A stretch of 8,294 nt of DNA from Chitinophagales bacterium (GTDB lineage Bacteria; Bacteroidota; Bacteroidia; Chitinophagales; Chitinophagaceae). The position numbers and the translations under genes are program-made. The stretch spans positions 1 through 8,294 of the forward strand of contig JAATGW010000007.1 in assembly GCA_015654495.1 (NCBI GenBank). Reading direction: 5' to 3'. The notes beneath the pieces were generated by a model. The model was not told the DNA's origin, made no database searches, and worked only from the letters and a program-made list of their open reading frames with translations. Of this stretch, positions 6,588 to 8,294 are shown in pieces. Numbering within the stretch: the first letter of the stretch is position 1; every line of letters begins with the position of its first letter.

Positions 6588-6903
6588 ATGCTTACAAAAG
6601 TTTGAGAGGGAAGATACGATTTTGGGGATTGAGAGTCGCGGATGTATTACCAGATTCTCTCCCGGGGGCTATCCGAAAGTATCGCAAGGTGGCTACAGCC
6701 AATTGCTCCATCCGGAGCATCCTGTTTGCAGCAAACAATAATTTACGGTGTTGCAATTTGTCGCCCTGGGAACGACCTCAGTTGCATCGGGGTATTTCAA
6801 CCATCTAACCGGTGATTTTCTCGCGATCCAGGAGAAAAAAAGCAAGTCCTGTTTTTGGAAAAAGCCTTGTGATCAGCAAGATTTGTTTCAATAAAGAAAT
6901 GTA
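6588..6903. other. Spacer between peptidase and transposase remnant
   Basis: This stretch holds the divergent 5' regions of the peptidase and transposase genes and one REP-like hairpin (6704-6728). GGCT-AC-AGCC (6691-6700) and TGTTTG-CAG-CAAACA (6723-6737) are additional small hairpins on either side of the REP stem. I see no gene in it; the two plus-strand frames covering it run antisense into the peptidase gene and lack protein-like composition. Confidence 0.5.
6704..6728 (+). repeat. REP-like hairpin R1
   Basis: Arms TGCTCC and GGAGCA around ATCC, followed by the family tail TCCTGTTTG. It is upstream of the transposase gene with its tail toward it. Confidence 0.7.
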
Positions 6904-7368
6904 ATGTCAAACACATATCATCAGATTTATCTCCAATTTGTATTTGCAGTCAAATTCAGAAATTCATTAATTCCTAAACAAAACAAAGAGGAAATTCATA
7001 AATACATTACCGGGCTTGTTCGAAATCGCAAAGCCAAAATGCTGGCCATACATTGCATGCCGGATCATTGTCATTTATTTGTGGGATATCATCCCACGAA
7101 ATACATTCCCGATTTTGTTAAGGAAATAAAAAACGAAAGCAATGAGTTTATAAATCAGCATCGTTTGTCGGGTGGAAAGTTCGCATGACAGGAAGGATAT
7201 GGGGGTTTTTCCTATTCGCGGTCACAAATAGATCGAGTGATTAAATATATTTTGAATCAGGAGATACATCACAAAAAGAAAACCTTCAGAGAAGAATATT
7301 TGGAGTTGCTTGAAAAGTTTCAGGTAGACTACGACAATAAATATTTGTTCGATTTCATTGACATTTAA
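6904..7368 (+). pseudogene. IS200-like/REP-associated Y1 (HUH) transposase, broken by an in-frame stop
   Basis: Read through one stop, this frame gives a 154-codon single-domain Y1 transposase of the IS200/RAYT type, which nicks and joins single-stranded DNA at hairpins. The N-terminal part reads YHQIYLQFVFAVKFRN; the metal-binding HUH pair is His55-Cys56-His57 in MPDHCHLF; DFVKEIKNESNEFIN follows. At codon 95 (7186-7188) a TGA stands where relatives have Trp in a WQEGYG motif. After it the same frame continues without a break: QEGYGGFSYSRSQID, then YILNQEIHHKKKTF and a typical FREEYLELL/VDYD end, stopping at TAA 7366-7368. The likely catalytic Tyr (codon 115, in YILNQ) is beyond the stop, so the 94-residue product would be inactive. 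A TGG-to-TGA change explains it, and the lack of other damage suggests it is recent or a sequencing error. The upstream leader is A-rich with no clear ribosome binding site. Confidence 0.9.
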
Positions 7369-7412
7369 AATTGACGGTTATCGGTAATAGATTATTCCCA
7401 AAGAAATCTAAG

Positions 7413-7440
7413 CTACAAACAGGGCGCTCCTGCCGGAGCG
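7413..7440 (-). repeat. REP-like hairpin R2, inverted
   Basis: On the minus strand this reads CGCTCC-GGCA-GGAGCG followed by CCCTGTTTGTAG. It differs from R3 by a few bases only, and mirrors R1 across the transposase gene. It also forms the left end of duplication copy A. Confidence 0.7.
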
Positions 7441-7460
7441 GAAAAGTCTCCTGTTGTTAT

Positions 7461-7535
7461 CTATTGAACAGGCTTTTTCAAACCAGCATGGGAAATTTTT
7501 GCATCGTTAAATATTATCTGATTTTCGGAATGCAT
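7461..7535 (-). pseudogene. Possible YdeI-like gene-start remnant, copy A
   Basis: A 24-codon minus-strand frame contains IIFNDAKISHAG, aligned with the frame in copy B but altered by substitutions and a length change so that the WFEKH part is lost. On its own it would not be recognisable; the call depends on copy B. No function is expected. Confidence 0.25.
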
Positions 7536-7631
7536 ACTGCTGACATCTCAGTGATGATCGTCAATTGCAATTAGCGCTGACAAAGCCCACTTTAAAATTA
7601 TATGTTAGCCAAATTATCAGGGACCTGTATT

Positions 7632-7713
7632 TGCTCCGCCAGGAGCATCCTGTTTGTAGACAATATCGGTCCTGATGAAAACAAATTTATCGCTCCGGTT
7701 AGGAGCGTCCTGT
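7632..7713 (+). repeat. REP-like hairpins R3 and R4 (direct pair)
   Basis: R3 is TGCTCC-GCCA-GGAGCA followed by TCCTGTTTGTAG (7632-7659). R4 is CGCTCC-GGTTA-GGAGCG followed by TCCTGT (7691-7713). They are in the same orientation 59 bases apart and are repeated exactly as R6 and R7. Confidence 0.7.
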
Positions 7714-7720
7714 AATGGGG

Positions 7721-7735
7721 CACTCCTGTGGAGCG
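7721..7735 (-). repeat. Degenerate REP-like hairpin R5
   Basis: CACTCC-TGT-GGAGCG is the counterpart of R2 in copy B, with one arm mismatch and a shorter loop. The CTGTTTG tail is not preserved on the minus-strand side. Confidence 0.5.
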
Positions 7736-7758
7736 GAAAAATCTCCTGTTGTTATTTA

Positions 7759-7839
7759 TTACAGATGCTTTTCAAACCAGTTGTGAGAAGCTTTTGCGTC
7801 GTAAAATATTATTTGAGCATCTAGTTTTCGGAATGGCAT
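7759..7839 (-). pseudogene. Possible YdeI-like gene-start remnant, copy B
   Basis: A 26-codon minus-strand frame starts ATG at 7837-7839 and contains IIFYDAKASHNWFEKHL before TAA. By memory of the family, YdeI/OmpD-associated proteins begin with a similar hydrophobic strand and a W(L/F)-E-K-H helix, but are near 190 residues long. Here the frame ends right after the EKH, at the boundary with the REP stem R5, as if the rest of the gene was replaced at that junction. The match is short, so this is a tentative call; a chance frame is possible. Confidence 0.3.
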
Positions 7840-7936
7840 TCTTCTAGCATATCAGTAATGATTGTTAATTGCAATTAGCGCTGACAAGAACGCCCTTTAA
7901 AATTAAATGTTAGCCAACTTATCAGGGACCTGTATT

Positions 7937-8018
7937 TGCTCCGCCAGGAGCATCCTGTTTGTAGACAATATCGGTCCTGATGAAAACAAATTTATCGCTC
8001 CGGTTAGGAGCGTCCTGT
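7937..8018 (+). repeat. REP-like hairpins R6 and R7 (direct pair)
   Basis: R6 (7937-7961 plus TAG) and R7 (7996-8018) are exact copies of R3 and R4 within the identical 100-base block of the duplication. Confidence 0.7.
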
Positions 8019-8253
8019 ACAGTTAAATTGTTCTTGAATTAAGATATAGTCCCCCCAATTTTTATCCTTGTGCCTCTCTGAAAATGGGAAACAAATTTCA
8101 TTTACAGGACGCTCCTGAGCTTTCTTATCCAGGTGAACTTTAAATATAAATTTCTATAGCCATTCTAATTGATAGCACCACGAACAGGCGTTGAGAATTT
8201 CGAACCTGGCTATTCATGACTTTAGAAAATTATAAAGCTTTATAAACTATTCA
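8019..8253. other. Gene-free AT-rich stretch
   Basis: Apart from the REP remnant at 8104-8120, no gene or clear regulatory site is seen here. A C6 run (8052-8057) and an AT-rich segment at 8219-8250 are the only notable composition features. Confidence 0.4.
8104..8120 (-). repeat. Partial REP-like hairpin R8
   Basis: The complement reads GCTC-A-GGAGCG followed by TCCTGT, so the right arm and tail of the family are intact but the left arm is shortened. It is in minus orientation and marks the right limit of the REP cluster seen here. Confidence 0.5.
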
Positions 8254-8288
8254 GGGCCGTCAGGCCCGGTGCAATCTATAGCGCCGGG
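8254..8288. repeat. Overlapping GC-rich hairpins at the window edge
   Basis: GGGCC-GTCA-GGCCC (8254-8267) overlaps a stronger stem of CCCGGTGC (8265-8272) with GCGCCGGG (8281-8288), eight pairs including one T-G wobble, around an 8-base loop. TTTCAA follows to the end of the window, so a terminator or a palindromic dispersed repeat continuing beyond it are both possible. The two stems exclude each other. Confidence 0.5.
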
Positions 8289-8294
8289 TTTCAA

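Larger units (their letters stand above)
6704..7440. mobile_element. REP/RAYT (REPtron-like) element
   Basis: A REP-associated-type transposase gene lies between two REP-like hairpins in opposite orientation: TGCTCC-ATCC-GGAGCA with tail TCCTGTTTG on the plus strand at 6704-6728, and the minus-strand copy at 7413-7440, whose complement reads CGCTCC-GGCA-GGAGCG then CCCTGTTTGTAG. Both tails point toward the gene. This matches the published layout of REP elements around RAYT genes. I cannot define outer element ends or target-site changes, and the transposase is broken, so movement would need an enzyme from elsewhere. Confidence 0.65.
7422..7713. repeat. Tandem duplication, copy A (about 292 bases)
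   Basis: This unit recurs at 7718-8018. It runs from the stem of R2 through R3 to R4. Bases 7614-7713 are identical to 7919-8018 over all 100 positions, whereas 7422-7613 are clearly related to 7718-7918 but carry many substitutions and several short indels. The minus strand contains a 24-codon frame (7461-7535) with IIFNDAK in the same place as IIFYDAK in copy B. Confidence 0.85.
7718..8018. repeat. Tandem duplication, copy B (about 301 bases)
   Basis: Second copy of the unit at 7422-7713, separated from it by four bases. The right 100 bases (7919-8018) are identical to copy A; the left part is longer by about 9 bases and diverged. It starts with a degenerate counterpart of R2 and ends with R6 and R7. 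Confidence 0.85.

Noticed and set aside
7371..7574. Plus-strand 67-residue frame after the transposase
   Set aside because: It runs through REP stem R2 and the diverged duplication; the frame is not kept in copy B.

Overview
The window looks like chromosomal DNA of a Bacteroidota bacterium, plausibly from the Chitinophagaceae/Sphingobacteriales side. The grounds are the protein families, AT-rich leaders mostly lacking a Shine-Dalgarno motif, several TAnnTTTG-like -7 boxes, a short lipobox lipoprotein, and a transposase whose sequence resembles the IS200-like/REP-associated enzymes common in that phylum. No rRNA, tRNA or CRISPR array was seen. The lineage is inferred from these traits, not from a marker gene.

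Layout, left to right. A DUF1801 protein is on the minus strand (3-443). A small minus-strand frame of unknown nature (603-830) follows, with a strong hairpin beyond it. Next is a plus-strand lipoprotein with a probable NTF2/SnoaL-like fold (1019-1579), convergent with a minus-strand metallo-beta-lactamase-fold hydrolase (1653-2519). The hydrolase is divergent from an HxlR-type regulator (2676-3029), a classic regulator/target pair. A 680-base gene-poor stretch ends in a clear Rho-independent terminator and a perfect palindrome, followed by an orphan membrane-anchored protein (3710-4420). A second gene-poor stretch ends in a heptamer repeat array that abuts the stop codon of a secreted M28 metallopeptidase (minus, 5106-6587).

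The right part (about 6700-8120) is a REP/RAYT locus. A single-domain HUH (Y1) transposase gene (6904-7368) is broken by one in-frame TGA at a position normally Trp. It sits between two inverted REP-like hairpins whose conserved tails both point inward. Downstream is a tandem duplication of about 300 bases carrying more REP hairpins and, on the minus strand, what may be the decayed start of a YdeI-like gene. The right 100 bases of the two copies are identical while the left two thirds have diverged.

The most unusual items are four: the stop-broken transposase with its inverted REPs; the mosaic duplication; the period-7 repeat arrays at the 3' ends of two unrelated minus-strand genes, both edged by the same ACAGGTT unit; and a TTACCAAAA half-site recurring beside both genes of the HxlR pair and as a perfect palindrome before the orphan membrane protein, which suggests a small local regulon. 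I did not see a convincing new multi-gene system.
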